From JASHPR01 sp963739645 (GTDB lineage: Bacteria > Actinomycetota > Actinomycetes > Streptosporangiales > Streptosporangiaceae): DNA of 64,000 bases. The number at the start of each line of letters is the position of its first letter. Positions within the stretch are counted from its first letter, which is position 1. Below the pieces are notes generated by a model. It was not told the origin of the DNA. It made no database searches and saw only the letters and a program-made list of their open reading frames with translations. Positions 46,806-55,897 of the stretch are shown piece after piece. The stretch is from NCBI GenBank assembly GCA_963739645.1, contig CAVUBM010000104.1, positions 1-64,000 of the forward strand, written 5' to 3'. The translations under genes and the position numbers were made by a program.

Positions 46806-47690
46806 ATGAGGCCGGTGGTGACCGACACCGGAGCTGACACGCCGATCGCCCGCGCGGCCAGGGCCGCGCTCGCCGCCCGGGCGGGCGGTGCCCCCTGGCC
46901 CCGCCCCAAGGCATGCCGGACCATCACGATCGCCAACCAGAAGGGTGGGGTCGGCAAGACCACCACCGCGGTCAACCTGGCCGCGAGCCTCGCGCTGCAC
47001 GGCGCACGCGTGCTCGTTATCGATCTCGATCCCCAGGGCAACGCGTCGACCGCTCTCGACGTCGATCATCACTCTGGCGTGGTGTCCGTCTACAACGTGC
47101 TCGTGGAGGACCAGCCGCTGGCCGGCGTCATCAAGCCAGCCGCAGGAATCCCCAACCTCTACTGCGTGCCCGCGACCATCGATCTTGCCGGAGCAGAGAT
47201 CGAGCTGGTCCCGCTGGTGGCCCGGGAGTCACGCCTGGTCCGGGCTCTTTCCGGGTTCGACTCCTCCGGCCTGGACTACATCTTCATCGACTGCCCCCCG
47301 TCGCTCGGCCTGCTGACCGTGAACGCCCTGGTGGCCGCGCCGGAGGTGCTGATACCGATCCAGTGCGAGTACTACGCGCTGGAAGGGCTTGAGCAGCTGC
47401 TGCGCACCGTGGATCTGGTCAGGAGCCACCTCAACCCCGGCCTGACGGTCTCGACCATCCTGCTGACCATGTTCGACGGCCGCACCCGGCTGGCTTCGCA
47501 GGTGGCCGATGAGGTCCGGGAGCACTTCGGGGAGATCGTGCTCGGCGCGATCATCCCGCGCAGCGTGCGGGTATCCGAGGCCCCGAGCTACGGGCAGTCG
47601 GTCATGACCTACGATCCCGGGTCGAGCGGAGCACAGGCCTACCTCGAGGCGGCCAAGGAGATGGCTCACCGAAGCTCATCCCGGCCCTGA
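46806..47690 (+). CDS. parA: chromosome-partitioning ATPase ParA (Soj)
   Basis: Walker-type ATPase that moves ParB-parS complexes. Deviant Walker A IANQKGGVGKTTTAVNLA, VLVIDLDPQGNASTALDVDHH, and Walker B-like LDYIFIDCPPSLGLLTVNAL are clear, plus PIQCEYYALEGLEQLLRTVDL and SVRVSEAPSYGQSVMTYDP. ATG at 46806 has GGGAG five bases upstream, giving 294 residues. The frame is open to 46395 and runs over the parS site; a longer N-terminus (ATG at 46650) cannot be excluded since actinobacterial ParA often carries a variable extension. Confidence 0.92.
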   Translation: MRPVVTDTGADTPIARAARAALAARAGGAPWPRPKACRTITIANQKGGVGKTTTAVNLAASLALHGARVLVIDLDPQGNASTALDVDHHSGVVSVYNVLVEDQPLAGVIKPAAGIPNLYCVPATIDLAGAEIELVPLVARESRLVRALSGFDSSGLDYIFIDCPPSLGLLTVNALVAAPEVLIPIQCEYYALEGLEQLLRTVDLVRSHLNPGLTVSTILLTMFDGRTRLASQVADEVREHFGEIVLGAIIPRSVRVSEAPSYGQSVMTYDPGSSGAQAYLEAAKEMAHRSSSRP

Positions 47691-47952
47691 GGTCACGCCG
47701 CGCACCGGGGTAACGGATCCTTCCGGCCGGAAGGCGGCCGGTGCGGCCGGTTAATGTCAAATACCAGTTTGAAAATGTGTCCCTGTTTGCTGATTTATGT
47801 CCAGCGTGAGGGTGCGGGCACCGTGGCCTTTGGCGGACGGGCTCTGTTTCCCCATGCTGGCCTGGCAGGATGGCCCTGGGCAGCTTGCGATCGCCTGCGG
47901 CAGCGGAATGGCCTGGCGTGAAGCCATGCCGAACGGACAGTGAGGAAAGGCA
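47691..47952. other. parA-parB intergenic region
   Basis: 262 bases. A perfect 16-base palindrome CCTTCCGGCCGGAAGG is at 47719-47734, 29 bases after the parA stop. It could be a terminator or a protein-binding site. The parB ribosome-binding site GAGGAAAG is at the far end. Confidence 0.5.
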
Positions 47953-48894
47953 ATGCCTCAGCAGAAGCGCGGACTGGGCAAGGGACTCGGGGCCCTCATT
48001 CCGACCGCAGCCGCAGGACCGGCGGCGGATCCCGGTCAGCCGTCAGCCGTTCCGCCGGGCAGCCAGCCCGCTGACGTCGGCGCGTACTTCGACGAGATAC
48101 CGGTGGGCTCGATCACACCCAACCCGCGCCAGCCGCGCCAGGTTTTCGACGAGGAGGCCCTGGAGGAACTCGCCGCCTCGATCGCGGTCGTGGGCCTGCT
48201 GCAGCCCGTTGTCGTCCGCAGGATCATGCCGGGCCACTATGAGATCGTCATGGGCGAGCGCCGGTGGCGAGCCTGCCAGCTGGCCGGGCTCGCCCAGATT
48301 CCCGCCATCGTGCGGGAGACGTCAGACGACGACATGCTCAGGGACGCCCTGATCGAGAACCTGCACCGGCAGCAGCTCAACCCCCTGGAAGAGGCCGCCG
48401 CGTACCAGCAGCTGCTCGACGATTTCTCGGCCACACATGAGGAGCTGGCCCGCAGGGTGGGCCGCTCCCGGCCGCACATCTCGAACACCATCCGGCTGCT
48501 CAATCTGCCGGCCGGGGTGCAGAAGCGGGTGGCCGCCGGAGTGCTGAGCGCGGGGCACGCCCGGGCGCTGCTGACCGTGGACGATCTGCAGGCACAGGAG
48601 CAGCTGGCCCACCGCATCGTCGCGGAAGGGCTCTCGGTCCGGGCCGTGGAGGAGATCGTCGCCCTCGGCGCGCACGAAACCAAGACCCCGCGCAAGCAGG
48701 AGCCCAGGCCGAAGCCGGTCGCACCGGCGCTGCGCGAGCTCGCGGACCGGCTATCGGACACCTTCGATACGCGGGTGAAGGTCGAGCTCGGCCAGCGCAA
48801 GGGAAAGATCGTGGTCGAGTTCGCGACGCTGGAGGACCTGGAGCGGATCGTCAAGACCATGACGCCCGGCTGGACGCAGGCCCGCACCGCCTGA
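47953..48894 (+). CDS. parB: chromosome-partitioning protein ParB (Spo0J)
   Basis: 313 residues. The N-terminus QQKRGLGKGLGALIP is the ParA-stimulating motif. The CTPase/ParB domain has VGSITPNPRQPRQVF and MGERRWRACQLAGL; the HTH region contains THEELARRVGRSRPHISNTIRLLNLP. The C-terminal dimer domain ends GKIVVEFATLEDLERIVKTM. It binds parS sites and slides along DNA as a CTP clamp. Two parS sites lie 24-65 bases after its stop. Confidence 0.95.
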   Translation: MPQQKRGLGKGLGALIPTAAAGPAADPGQPSAVPPGSQPADVGAYFDEIPVGSITPNPRQPRQVFDEEALEELAASIAVVGLLQPVVVRRIMPGHYEIVMGERRWRACQLAGLAQIPAIVRETSDDDMLRDALIENLHRQQLNPLEEAAAYQQLLDDFSATHEELARRVGRSRPHISNTIRLLNLPAGVQKRVAAGVLSAGHARALLTVDDLQAQEQLAHRIVAEGLSVRAVEEIVALGAHETKTPRKQEPRPKPVAPALRELADRLSDTFDTRVKVELGQRKGKIVVEFATLEDLERIVKTMTPGWTQARTA

Positions 48895-48917
48895 GTCTGG
48901 CGCGGGAGTCCGCCGAG

Positions 48918-48959
48918 TGTTTCACGTGAATCAGCCCGGGCCCCGTTTCACGTGAAACA
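48918..48959. promoter_or_regulatory. pair of parS sites after parB
   Basis: TGTTTCACGTGAATCA at 48918-48933 (one mismatch to consensus) and CGTTTCACGTGAAACA at 48944-48959 (one mismatch), 26 bases apart. With the site at 46585 they form an origin-proximal parS cluster as in Streptomyces. Confidence 0.9.
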
Positions 48960-49026
48960 GGGGCACAGCTCCGGCCGTGGCCAGGCTGGCTCGCCTCCAG
49001 CTTCACCCGCCTGGCCGGCGGCTGGC

Positions 49027-50088
49027 TCAGGCGCTGACGACACTCGCTGCCGCCCGGATCCCGGCCACGAACGCATCGACGTCCTCCTCGGTGGTGTCGA
49101 AGGCCGTCATCCACCGGACCACATGGTCATGGTCGTCCCAGACGTGGAAGTTCCATTCCCGCTGCAGCGGCTCGATCAGCGCGGGATCCAGGGCCGCGAA
49201 GACCCCGTTCGACTCGACCGGCTGGTCCAGCCGCACCCCAGGAATACCGCTGAGGGCTTCCGCGAGGCGCCGGGCCATGGCATTGGATTTTCTGGCATTA
49301 CGCAGCCACAGCTGATCCTCGAGTAGCGCACTGAACTGCGCGGCCAGATACCGCATCTTCGAGGCCAGCTGCATCTGCTGCTTGCGCAGGAACGGGGCCT
49401 CGGCGGTGAGGGAGGCATTCATCACGATGAGCGCCTCGGCGCCCAGGGCGCCGTTCTTGGTGCCGCCGAAGCTGAGCACGTCGACACCGGTGGCCAGCTC
49501 GGCCAGGGAGCAGCCCAGGAAGGCGGCCGCGTTGGCCAGGCGGGCGCCGTCCATGTACAGGAGCAGTCCGCTGGCGCGGCAGAACTCCGCGAGCCGCCGC
49601 AACTCCTCCAGGGTGTAGCAGGTGCCGAGCTCGGTGACCTGGGTGATGGCGACCGCCCGTGGCTGCGCGCGGTGCTCGTCCCCGCGCCCGCCGAGCCGGG
49701 TGGCGATCAGCTCGGGGGTCAGCTTGCCATCCGGTGCCGGCACGGTCAGCAGCTTGCAGCCCAGGATCCGCTCGGGAGCACCGCACTCGTCCACGTTGAG
49801 GTGGGCGCTCTCGGCGCAGATGACGGCCTCATACGGGCGCAGCATCAGGCTGAGCCCCAGGACATTGGCTCCGGTGCCGTTGAAGACGAAGCAGACCTCG
49901 CTGCCGCCGAACGCCTCGGCGAGCTGCGTGACGGTGCGGGCTGTCCATGGGTCATCGCCGTACGCGGTGGTGTCACCCGCGTTGGCTTCGCCGATGGCCC
50001 GCAGGACCGCCGGGTGGGTGCCTGCGTGATTGTCGCTGCCGAAGCTCTTGCGCAGGGGTGCCGGTGAGGGTGTCAGTTCGGGAGTCAC
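49027..50088 (-). CDS. threonine aldolase-like beta-eliminating lyase
   Basis: 353-residue PLP enzyme of fold type I in the low-specificity L-threonine aldolase family (threonine to glycine and acetaldehyde). KSFGSDNHAGTHPAVLRAI is the conserved opening (SDN), DTTAYGDDPWTARTV follows, the aspartate pairing with PLP lies in LLLYMDGARLANAAAFL, and the Schiff-base lysine is in LSFGGTKNGALGAEAL. Convergent with parB. Substrate choice (threonine or another beta-hydroxy amino acid) is inferred from family only. Confidence 0.85.
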   Translation of the reverse strand: MTPELTPSPAPLRKSFGSDNHAGTHPAVLRAIGEANAGDTTAYGDDPWTARTVTQLAEAFGGSEVCFVFNGTGANVLGLSLMLRPYEAVICAESAHLNVDECGAPERILGCKLLTVPAPDGKLTPELIATRLGGRGDEHRAQPRAVAITQVTELGTCYTLEELRRLAEFCRASGLLLYMDGARLANAAAFLGCSLAELATGVDVLSFGGTKNGALGAEALIVMNASLTAEAPFLRKQQMQLASKMRYLAAQFSALLEDQLWLRNARKSNAMARRLAEALSGIPGVRLDQPVESNGVFAALDPALIEPLQREWNFHVWDDHDHVVRWMTAFDTTEEDVDAFVAGIRAAASVVSA

Positions 50089-50218
50089 CAGCTGAGCCTA
50101 GCGAGCCCGCAGTGGGTACCATGAGAGGGTACGGGCCACGAGGGGGCGAGCGGGATCTAAGGCGCTCTGCCTCTGCTGCCCGGCATCAGACAGTGGTCAC
50201 CGATCTCAGGGGTGATTC

Positions 50219-50836
50219 GTGTCCCGCCGCCTCGCCAGTATCACGCTGGACAACCTTGGTGACCTGCCGCCCCGGTGCCGCCGCTGCGTGTTCTGGGAGC
50301 TGGACCCGGTGAACTACGCCCGCGCGCACGAGGAAGGCGATCCGGGGCTGGAGAAAGAGGCCTGGGTCTCCTCGGTCCTGCTGGAGTGGGGCAGCTGCGG
50401 GAAGATCATCTATGTCGACGGCGTGGCGGCGGGCTACGTGCTGTATGCGCCTCCGCAGTACGTGCCCCGGTCCGTGGCGTTCCCGACCAGCCCCGTCAGT
50501 GCCGACGCCGTCCTGCTGATGACCGCACATGTCCTCGGGGAGTTCGCCGACGGCGGCCTGGGCCGGATGCTCGTGCAGGGTGTAGCCAAGGACATGACCC
50601 GGCGCGGCGTGAAAGCCATCGAGGCGTTCGGGGATCTCAAATGGAACGGGCCATCCTGCATGGTGCCCGCCGACTACCTGCTGGCGGTCGGGTTCAAGAC
50701 GGTCCGTCAGCACGCCCGCTACCCGCGGCTGCGGCTGGAGCTCAAGACCGCACTGTCCTGGCGGGAAGACGTCGAGGTTGCCCTGGAGCGGTTGCTCGGG
50801 TCGATGACCCCGGAGCGCGCTCTGCGGCTGGCCTAG
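50219..50836 (+). CDS. GNAT family acetyltransferase
   Basis: 205 residues. It begins SRRLASITLDNLGDLPPRCRRCVFWELDP, a start seen in an actinobacterial GNAT family encoded near trxAB and parAB. The acetyl-CoA core is degenerate but present (VLGEFADGGLGRMLVQGVAKDM, then VKAIEAFGD). A pair of cysteines near the start (RCRRC) may bind metal or take part in redox control next to the thioredoxin genes; that is speculation. GTG start at 50219. Confidence 0.75.
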   Translation: MSRRLASITLDNLGDLPPRCRRCVFWELDPVNYARAHEEGDPGLEKEAWVSSVLLEWGSCGKIIYVDGVAAGYVLYAPPQYVPRSVAFPTSPVSADAVLLMTAHVLGEFADGGLGRMLVQGVAKDMTRRGVKAIEAFGDLKWNGPSCMVPADYLLAVGFKTVRQHARYPRLRLELKTALSWREDVEVALERLLGSMTPERALRLA

Positions 50837-50933
50837 CCCGCCAAGCTTACGGGCAACAACTCGAAACCCTGCTGGTCTGAGCCTAACTATCGAAATTTAT
50901 TTCGACTAGTGGTGAGAGGTGCTGCCTGCTGGA

Positions 50934-50962
50934 GGCTGCGGGGCCGTCGCGGCCCCGCAGCC
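50934..50962. terminator. bidirectional terminator between GNAT gene and trxA
   Basis: Perfect 13-bp stem GGCTGCGGGGCCG/CGGCCCCGCAGCC with a TCG loop, between two converging genes. An AT-rich palindrome CGAAAT-TT-ATTTCG at 50891-50904 lies just before it. Very stable hairpin; likely ends transcripts from both sides. Confidence 0.75.
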
Positions 50963-50976
50963 GATGGTCAGCCTGA

Positions 50977-51300
50977 TCAGATGAAATCGGCCAGCTCGCG
51001 GAGCAGCGCCGACTTCGGCCTGGCGCCGACGATCTCCTTGACGACCTCGCCGCCCTTGAACACGCTCAGCGTCGGGATGTTCAGGATCCCGTACCGCTGA
51101 GAGGTGACCGGGTTGTCGTCGACGTTCAGCTTGACCACGTCGATCTTGTCAGCGTGCTCGTTCGCGATCTCCTCGAGGACCGGGGAGACCTGGCGGCACG
51201 GACCGCACCACTCGGCCCAGTAATCCACGACGACAGGCTTGTCGTTCTTGAGCACGTCGGCCTCGAAGGTCGCGTCGGTTACGTTCTTGGTTGTGCCCAC
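50977..51300 (-). CDS. trxA: thioredoxin
   Basis: 107-residue disulfide reductase with the active site YWAEWCGPCRQVSP (C32, C35) and the cis-proline motif NIPTLSVFKGG. Substrates include ribonucleotide reductase and MsrB-type enzymes. GTG at 51300 with GGAAGGAAAA upstream is chosen; the open frame to 51387 is not thioredoxin-like. Directly downstream of trxB on the same strand (about 97 bases). Confidence 0.93.
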   Translation of the reverse strand: MGTTKNVTDATFEADVLKNDKPVVVDYWAEWCGPCRQVSPVLEEIANEHADKIDVVKLNVDDNPVTSQRYGILNIPTLSVFKGGEVVKEIVGARPKSALLRELADFI

Positions 51301-51397
51301 GGTGCGGTTTTCCTTCCGTTTTCTCATTGGCGTTATCAGTGGGTGAGGTGCGTGCCGCAGGTCCGTGTCATGTGCGGACCCGGACACGGGTTCGGGG

Positions 51398-52330
51398 TCA
51401 GGACTCGTGATCCGCCAGCCATCTCTCGGCGTCCAGAGCCGCCGCGCAGCCGGTGCCGGCGGCGGTCACGGCCTGACGGTAGGTGTGGTCCACGACGTCG
51501 CCGGCGGCGAACACGCCGTCGATGCTGGTGCGGGTGGACGGCTGCTCAACGAGGAGGTATCCCTCCGTGTCGGTGGGGAGCTGGCCGGTGAACAGCTCGC
51601 TGCGCGGGTCGTGCCCGATGGCCACGAACACTCCGGTGACCGCCAGCGTGCTTTCCTCTCCGGTATTCACGTTGCGGATCCGCACGCCGCTGACCCGGTC
51701 CGCGCCGAGGATCTCGGCCACCTCGCTGTCCCAGGCGAACTTGATCTTCGGGTTGGCGAACGCGCGGTCCTGCATGATCTTGGACGCGCGCAGCGCGTCC
51801 CGCCGGTGAATCACCGTGACCGACCGCGCGAAGCGGGTCAGGAACGTGGCCTCTTCCATCGCGGAGTCGCCGCCGCCCACGACCGCGATGTCCTGCTCCC
51901 GGAAGAAAAAGCCGTCACAGGTCGCGCACCAGGAGACACCATGGCCGGACAGCAGGTTCTCCCCGGGGACATCGAGCTCGCGGTAGCCGGACCCGGTAGC
52001 GATGATCACGGTCCGGGCCAGGTGCTCGTTGCTGCCTACGTTGACGACCTTGGGGTTCGCGGCCAGGTCCACCTCGGTGACGTCGTCGGGCACCAGCTCG
52101 GCGCCGAAGCGCTCGGCCTGCTTGCGGATCGCGTCCATCAGGTCGGGACCGAGCACACCGTCAGGGAAGCCAGGGAAGTTCTCGACATCCGTGGTCTTCA
52201 TCAGCGCTCCGCCTGAGGTCACCGAGCCCTCGAAGACCAGCGGGTTCAGCCGCGCCCTGGCGGCGTAAAGCGCCGCCGTATAGCCGGCCGGGCCGGAGCC
52301 GATGATGATGACATCCCGAACGTCGGTCAC
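51398..52330 (-). CDS. trxB: thioredoxin reductase
   Basis: 310-residue FAD/NADPH flavoprotein that reduces TrxA. FAD-binding GSGPAGYTAALYAARA, the redox motif WCATCDG (C135, C138), the NADPH motif GGGDSAMEEA, and the C-terminal FAD motif GVFAAGDVVDHTYRQAVTAAGTG (shown split here) are all present. It precedes trxA in a two-gene unit, as in most actinomycetes, where the pair is induced by disulfide stress through SigR-type factors. Confidence 0.95.
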   Translation of the reverse strand: MTDVRDVIIIGSGPAGYTAALYAARARLNPLVFEGSVTSGGALMKTTDVENFPGFPDGVLGPDLMDAIRKQAERFGAELVPDDVTEVDLAANPKVVNVGSNEHLARTVIIATGSGYRELDVPGENLLSGHGVSWCATCDGFFFREQDIAVVGGGDSAMEEATFLTRFARSVTVIHRRDALRASKIMQDRAFANPKIKFAWDSEVAEILGADRVSGVRIRNVNTGEESTLAVTGVFVAIGHDPRSELFTGQLPTDTEGYLLVEQPSTRTSIDGVFAAGDVVDHTYRQAVTAAGTGCAAALDAERWLADHES

Positions 52331-52428
52331 TTGGCTGCCCTTCTATGAAACATGCAGGGACATCAACAGTTTCGCCGTCCCGGAGATTCCCGCGGACGGC
52401 GATGGCGGCCTGGTGCCATGCGGCGGGC

Positions 52429-53481
52429 TCAGCCGCCGTTGGCCAGCACGGTATGGGCCAGCACATCGCTGCGTGAACCCGAGCAGTTCATCCCGACCAC
52501 CCATACCTGCTCGGGGCTCACGGCCGACACCTCCGTGACGATAACCGTAGCCCGCACCCCCTGGTAATGGGCCACCTCAACGAGCAGCACCAGCTCCCCT
52601 GCCGCCATCCGGTTGACGCATCCATCCAGGGCCGCGATGGGGATGCCGAAGGCCGTCGCATGCTTGGCGGGCGCCGCGGCCGGGCTGCGTGCGGCGTTAG
52701 GGGCCATGGAATTGGGGGCGGCCGCCCTGACCTTGGTCGGGCTGTAGCGGGTGAGCTCGGTGCTTACCTCGTGCTTGAGCTTCTCCGGCGTGAAGTCGGT
52801 GTCGGTTGTGATCGGGGTGACGCTGTCCTGCCGCTCCCCGTGCCGGTACGGCAACGCGGGCCCGAGGGCACGCGCGTTAGGGGCGAGGCCCGAGCTCGGG
52901 GATCCGCTGGCCGCTGAGCTTCGGGAGGCCCCAGCGCTGGAAGCGCCGGTCGGCGAGGCGCCGGTATGAGCGATGATCTCGTAGCTGCCGCCAGCGATGA
53001 TCACAACTGCCGCGGCTGCGGCCGCGACCCGGAGCCCAGCCGGGGAGGAGAGCGGGGGCAGGCGTGGGTGCCAGCCCCGCCCGGCGCGCTCGCGTGGCGG
53101 GCGACCGGGGTCCTGCGGCGCCGACTGTCCCGCGGGCACCGCAGCGCCCGTAGTACCTGCCGGGCCCGTAGTACCTGCTGGGGCCGTAGTGCCCGCCGGG
53201 GCCGCAGCCCCGGCCAGGGCCGCCGGCGCGGAGCCAGCGGCCACTGTGGCCCGCAGGGCCGCCTCGGCTGCGAGCGCGCTGTGGATCCTGGCCGTGAGAT
53301 GCACGGGAATCGGCGGGGGCGGGACACTCGCGAGCAGTGTCGTGACACCGGCAAGATCCTCGTTCAGGTGGCTGCAGCGGGGACATCCGGCCAGGTGAGA
53401 CCGGATCCGGGCGTGCCGGCGCGAGCTCAGCTCGCCCTGGCGGAACCTGGCTAGTGTCTCAGCGTCAACGTGACGCGTCAT
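52429..53481 (-). CDS. anti-sigma factor with zinc-finger domain
   Basis: 350 residues. The N-terminus carries HVDAETLARFRQGELSSRRHARIRSHLAGCPRC, the HxxxCxxC zinc anti-sigma motif, then one transmembrane helix around residue 160 (VAAAAAAVVIIAGGSY). The linker is low complexity with a threefold PAGTT repeat. The C-terminal extracellular part has a domain around IAALDGCVNRMAAGELVLLVEVAHYQG. The start overlaps the sigma gene stop by 4 bases, so they are coupled. It probably holds the SigM-like factor inactive until envelope stress. Confidence 0.85.
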   Translation of the reverse strand: MTRHVDAETLARFRQGELSSRRHARIRSHLAGCPRCSHLNEDLAGVTTLLASVPPPPIPVHLTARIHSALAAEAALRATVAAGSAPAALAGAAAPAGTTAPAGTTGPAGTTGAAVPAGQSAPQDPGRPPRERAGRGWHPRLPPLSSPAGLRVAAAAAAVVIIAGGSYEIIAHTGASPTGASSAGASRSSAASGSPSSGLAPNARALGPALPYRHGERQDSVTPITTDTDFTPEKLKHEVSTELTRYSPTKVRAAAPNSMAPNAARSPAAAPAKHATAFGIPIAALDGCVNRMAAGELVLLVEVAHYQGVRATVIVTEVSAVSPEQVWVVGMNCSGSRSDVLAHTVLANGG

Positions 53482-54200
53482 GACGGGTCGTCACCCCCTT
53501 CCCGCGCAGGTTGGACGTCTGGCGTGGCCGATCGGTTCCTTAGGGCGGGCCCGGAGACCTCACGGCGGATCCCGGGGGCGGCCCGCTGCCGCAGGTGGGC
53601 CAGCCGCGGCAGCAGCCGGGCGCGTCCCCGGGAGCAGCGGCTTTTCACGGTGCCCTCCGACACAGCCAGGATCTCGGCCGTGTCGGCTACCGAGTAGCCA
53701 AGCATGTCCACCAGGACCAGCACTGCCTGCTGGTCGAGGGGCAGGGTACGCAGCGCAGACATCACGTCCAGCGAGAGGTCGCTATCCGACGACGGGTCCG
53801 CGGCGGCGTGGTGGACCGCGAGGCTGTCCAGCGTCCGCTCATCTGTCCCGCTGGTGGCCGGCCGGGCGGCCTTGCGCCGGAGCCGGTCGAGGCACGCATT
53901 GACGACGATCCGGTGCAGCCAGGTCGTGACCGCGGAGTCCCCGCGGAAGGTCCCGGCCCGGCGGAACGCGGAGATCATCGCGTCCTGCAGCGCGTCGGCC
54001 GCCTCCTCCGGGTCGGACAGCGTGCGGACCGCCACGGCCCACAGCCGGTCGCGGTGGCGCAGGAACAGTTCGGCGAACGCATCCGGGTCGCCGGCTACGT
54101 GCCTGCAGAGCAGCTCCGCGTCCGCGGGTTCGGAGTCCGCAGGCGTACGCGACTCCGGCAGCGCGCCCCCGGGCTGGCCGCCTGCCTCGTGGTGTTCCGT
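53478..54200 (-). CDS. sigM: ECF sigma factor (SigM-like), start codon unclear
   Basis: ECF sigma factor of about 240 residues. Region 2 begins at DAELLCRHVAGDPDAFAELF and includes LSDPEEAADALQDAMISAFRR; region 4 has LPLDQQAVLVLVDMLGYSVADTAEILAVSEGTVKSRCSRGRARL. The first ATG/GTG/TTG in frame is GTG at 54035, but that would delete half of region 2, so coding must extend to about 54200. There GGGAGG precedes an ACG codon (54198-54200) and no standard start exists; either a non-AUG start or a sequencing error near the start. Overlaps the anti-sigma gene. Confidence 0.8.
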   Translation of the reverse strand, partial: TEHHEAGGQPGGALPESRTPADSEPADAELLCRHVAGDPDAFAELFLRHRDRLWAVAVRTLSDPEEAADALQDAMISAFRRAGTFRGDSAVTTWLHRIVVNACLDRLRRKAARPATSGTDERTLDSLAVHHAAADPSSDSDLSLDVMSALRTLPLDQQAVLVLVDMLGYSVADTAEILAVSEGTVKSRCSRGRARLLPRLAHLRQRAAPGIRREVSGPALRNRSATPDVQPAREGGDDPS

Positions 54201-54247
54201 GGCCGTCCTCCCGTCGTGCCCCGGCGCCAGGATTCAGCTTGCAGGGT

Positions 54248-55897
54248 TCAGCTTGACCCCTTCACGACGACGTTGAAGATATCGGCCTGGAACTTGTTGG
54301 GGTTATGGCCGGTCATGGGGGGCAGTTTGGTGAACCAGACCAGGACATATCGTCCACTGGCCTTGCTGCTGACCGTGAAGGTGACCGCTCCGGCGACGTC
54401 GGTCTTCTGGGCCACCGTGGTCATGCTGCTGGCGTCCGCCTCCGCGGCGGAGGCGTTATCCGGCCCGGGCAGCGGGGTGGCCGGATTGCCGATCTTGATC
54501 TGCACGTCCGCGCCGGAAAGCGGCCCGAACAAGACCTGCACGGAACTCAGGCTCACCGTGCGGCCCATATCGAGGATCAGGCCGGATCCCTTCTGCAATC
54601 CCCCAAAAACCGCGTTGCCCAGGTACCAGTGGGTCTGCCAGTCGGTGGCGGTGCTGCTGTCGATGGCCAGGTTCGTGCCGGCGTCATTCTCCCCGAACCC
54701 GTGCGCGCTGAGCGGCCTGAGCACAGCCGCAGCCGAACTGGAATGCGTGGCTGCGGGCGGATGCTGGGTGGACGAGCCCGACTTGGCCGAGTCACCGCGC
54801 AGGGCAGAGTAGACAAACGCCACGATCAGCACCAGCACGATGATCGCTGCCACCGCGAGCAGGATCTTGCCCCGTGAGTTGCCAGGCCGCCGCCCGGGGG
54901 CCGGGCCGCGCGTCCAGGTACGCTCGCCCGCCGGCGGCCCGTCCGGCGGCCAGTACTCGGGCTCCTGCCCGTCCTGGGACCGGTAGTCGGTCTCCCGGCC
55001 GCCGCCCCGCGACCGGTGGTCGGTCTCCCGGCCGCCGCCCCGGGACCGGTGCTCATGTTCCCGGGTGGGCCGCTGGTTCTGCCGCGGTCCTTCGGCTCGC
55101 GTGCGCGGCGATGGTGGCAGCTGGGGTATCGGCACCGGGGGGACAGCCGCGAAGAGCGCAGTGGCAAGCTGGGTCGGCGTGGTCAGCTGGGAATTCTCGT
55201 CCCGGTCCCGCAGCATCAGAACCTGGCTGGTGATCTCGTCAAGCGCGGCGGGCACGCCGGCCCTGACCTGGCGGGGGCTGCAGGGGAGCCCGTCCGCGAA
55301 CGGCGCGGGCGGCAGGGTGGGACAGTCCGGACCGGGCCAGTGACCGGTCAGCGCCGCGTAGAGCAGCATCCCCAGCCTGCGCGTGTCGGCGAACTCCGGG
55401 TCTTCCGCGTTGGCGCCGGACAGCGCCGCATCGATACCGAGGCCCGTGATCTTGACACCGCCCCCGGGGGTCCAGCGCAGCGATTCCGGCCCCAGGCAGA
55501 GGTGGGCCAGGCCGGCTGCGTGCGCCACCGAGACCGCCTCGGCGGCTTCGGCGACGATCCGCGCCCCGCGTGCCGAGTCGAGAGGGCCGGCGGCCAGCAG
55601 GTCGTCGAGCGAGTCCCCGGCTGCCCACTCGGTCACGATGTAGGCGTGATCCCAGTCGTCCTCAACGTCGAACACCTGCGCAAACCGTGAATCGTTGAGT
55701 CGGCTGGCTGCGCGTGCTGCCGTCACTACCTCTCGCAGGCGCGGGAACCCGGGCGCGAAGGTAAGCACGGTAACCGCTCGGGCCAGCGTTTCGTCTATGG
55801 CCTTCCAGGCAGCCCAGCCCGCAGCCGCGGCGACCCGGTCCTCCAGGCGGTACCGGCCACCGAGCCGCGTTCCGGGCTCAGACGTGAACGTACTCAT
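54248..55897 (-). CDS. pseudokinase-like membrane protein with C-terminal extracellular domain
   Basis: 549 residues. The first 270 form a protein-kinase fold that lacks catalytic residues: the glycine loop is poor (EDRVAAAAGWAAW), the HRD motif is replaced by HLCLGPESL and DFG by GLGID. A disordered linker has two RSRGGGRETD repeats, then one transmembrane helix (LLAVAAIIVLVLIVAFVYSAL) and an extracellular domain with a discoidin-like pattern (IDSSTATDWQTHWY). It lies next to murJ as in actinomycetes where MurJ works with a pseudokinase and FHA protein, so a role in controlling peptidoglycan lipid II flipping is inferred. Confidence 0.75.
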   Translation of the reverse strand: MSTFTSEPGTRLGGRYRLEDRVAAAAGWAAWKAIDETLARAVTVLTFAPGFPRLREVVTAARAASRLNDSRFAQVFDVEDDWDHAYIVTEWAAGDSLDDLLAAGPLDSARGARIVAEAAEAVSVAHAAGLAHLCLGPESLRWTPGGGVKITGLGIDAALSGANAEDPEFADTRRLGMLLYAALTGHWPGPDCPTLPPAPFADGLPCSPRQVRAGVPAALDEITSQVLMLRDRDENSQLTTPTQLATALFAAVPPVPIPQLPPSPRTRAEGPRQNQRPTREHEHRSRGGGRETDHRSRGGGRETDYRSQDGQEPEYWPPDGPPAGERTWTRGPAPGRRPGNSRGKILLAVAAIIVLVLIVAFVYSALRGDSAKSGSSTQHPPAATHSSSAAAVLRPLSAHGFGENDAGTNLAIDSSTATDWQTHWYLGNAVFGGLQKGSGLILDMGRTVSLSSVQVLFGPLSGADVQIKIGNPATPLPGPDNASAAEADASSMTTVAQKTDVAGAVTFTVSSKASGRYVLVWFTKLPPMTGHNPNKFQADIFNVVVKGSS

